From: Polaromonas sp. YR568
Lineage (GTDB): Bacteria > Pseudomonadota > Gammaproteobacteria > Burkholderiales > Burkholderiaceae
Direction of reading: 5' to 3'
Assembly (NCBI GenBank): GCA_945871335.1
Contig: CAMBWM010000121.1
Coordinates: 1-7,122, forward strand
DNA length: 7,122 nucleotides
A program made the position numbers and the translations under genes. Positions 6,395 to 7,122 of the stretch are shown here, in pieces. The notes below the pieces were generated by a model. It was not told the DNA's origin and made no database searches. It saw nothing but the letters and a program-made list of their open reading frames with translations. Numbering within the stretch: the first letter of the stretch is position 1; the number at the start of each line of letters is the position of its first letter.

Positions 6395-7122
6395 ATGACC
6401 ATTTACGATCAGCAACTGGATAAAACCGCCGCCAATTTTGTGGCCTTGTCGCCCGTCAGTTTTGTCGAGCGTACTGCCGAAGTGTTTGGCGACCTCCCCG
6501 CCGTGATCCACGGCCAGCGCTGCTACAACTGGGCGCAGACACGCGAGCGTTCTGCGCGCCTGGCCGCAGCGCTGAAGGCGCACGGCATTGGACGCGGCCA
6601 GACAGTCAGCACCATGCTGACAAACACCCCCGAGATGGTTGAGGCCCACTACGCGGTGCCGGCAATTGGTGCGGTGCTCAACACCCTGAACACCCGGCTG
6701 GACGCCGCCTTGCTGGCCTGGCAGCTGAACCACTGCGAATCTGAAGTGCTGATCACCGACCGCGAGTTCGCACCCGTGATCGCGCCGGCGCTGAAGCTGC
6801 TACGCGAACAGCACGGCAGAACACTGCTGGTGATTGACGTCTGCGACAGCGAATTCACCGGCCCGGGCGAGCGCGTTGGCGCCCATGACTATGAATCCTG
6901 GCTGACTGGCCATGACCCGCTGACCAGGCTCGAAGGGCCGGCAGACGAATGGGACGCGATTGCTGTGAGCTATACCAGTGGCACCACTGGCGACCCCAAG
7001 GGTGTGGTCACACACCACCGCGGCGCCTACCTGAACGCCGTCAGCAATGCCGCCACCTGGACCATGCCTCATTTCCCGCGCTACCTGTGGACCTTGCCCA
7101 TGTTCCACTGCAACGGCTGGTG
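6395..7122 (+). CDS. Acyl-CoA synthetase (AMP-binding enzyme), 5' part
   Basis: The frame opens at ATG 6395 and runs off the right edge after 242 complete codons, so a little under half of an expected 540-550 residue enzyme is present. It is an ANL-superfamily ligase that activates a carboxylic acid with ATP and joins it to CoA. Visible marks are SFVERTAEVFGDLPAVIHG (22-40), the N-terminal VLNTLNTRLDA segment (94-104), the ATP/phosphate loop SYTSGTTGDPKGV (192-204) and LPMFHCNGW (234-242). The combination of the N-terminal phrases and MFHCNGW is that of the medium/long-chain acyl-CoA synthetase group which also contains plant AAE-type ligases. The acid substrate cannot be read from this half; the pocket and the C-terminal lysine domain are outside the window. 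It follows metY by 25 bases with no clear ribosome site. A role as methylmercaptopropionate-CoA ligase (DmdB-like) is possible but unproven. Confidence 0.92.
   Translation, partial: MTIYDQQLDKTAANFVALSPVSFVERTAEVFGDLPAVIHGQRCYNWAQTRERSARLAAALKAHGIGRGQTVSTMLTNTPEMVEAHYAVPAIGAVLNTLNTRLDAALLAWQLNHCESEVLITDREFAPVIAPALKLLREQHGRTLLVIDVCDSEFTGPGERVGAHDYESWLTGHDPLTRLEGPADEWDAIAVSYTSGTTGDPKGVVTHHRGAYLNAVSNAATWTMPHFPRYLWTLPMFHCNGW

Noticed and set aside
6209..7108. Minus-strand open frames opposite the acyl-CoA synthetase
   Set aside because: The + strand frame from 6395 carries the full ATP-binding signature and family-specific phrases; the minus frames are shadows.

Overview
The window reads as chromosomal DNA from a betaproteobacterium, probably Burkholderiales and near Comamonadaceae. 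The clues are a Bug/TctC-type periplasmic binding protein (a family greatly expanded in that order), the CoA-binding protein / MetY / acyl-CoA synthetase trio, and the GC-rich codon use of the right-hand genes. The taxonomic call is inference from protein style. All seven genes lie on the + strand, and both ends of the window cut through genes.

Left part (1-4429): the 3' two thirds of a Bug-family solute-binding protein gene are followed, after 67 bases, by a run of closely spaced genes. These are a DmdA-like member of the GcvT family (a tetrahydrofolate-dependent demethylase), a small eight-cysteine MetV-like protein, a MetF-type methylenetetrahydrofolate reductase overlapping metV by 4 bases, and, 28 bases later, a YeiH-family membrane protein (putative sulfate exporter family). 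The first three form a coherent C1 module: a methyl group is moved from a methylated substrate to tetrahydrofolate, and the resulting 5-methyl-THF is then oxidised to 5,10-methylene-THF by MetF, with MetV as partner. The best candidate substrate is dimethylsulfoniopropionate (DMSP), but another methylated compound is possible.

Middle (4430-4578): a 149-base spacer with no convincing gene, terminator or promoter. It separates the left cluster, which is AT-richer in yeiH, from the GC-rich right-hand genes.

Right part (4579-7122): a YccU-type CoA-binding protein, an O-acetylhomoserine sulfhydrylase (MetY) and the N-terminal part of an acyl-CoA synthetase. These look like ordinary betaproteobacterial genes. 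They do make a suggestive set beside DmdA, because DMSP demethylation yields methylmercaptopropionate, whose breakdown needs a CoA ligase and releases methanethiol, which MetY-type enzymes can use to make methionine. Whether the two halves work together is open. The most interesting feature is the dmdA-metV-metF(-yeiH) cluster.
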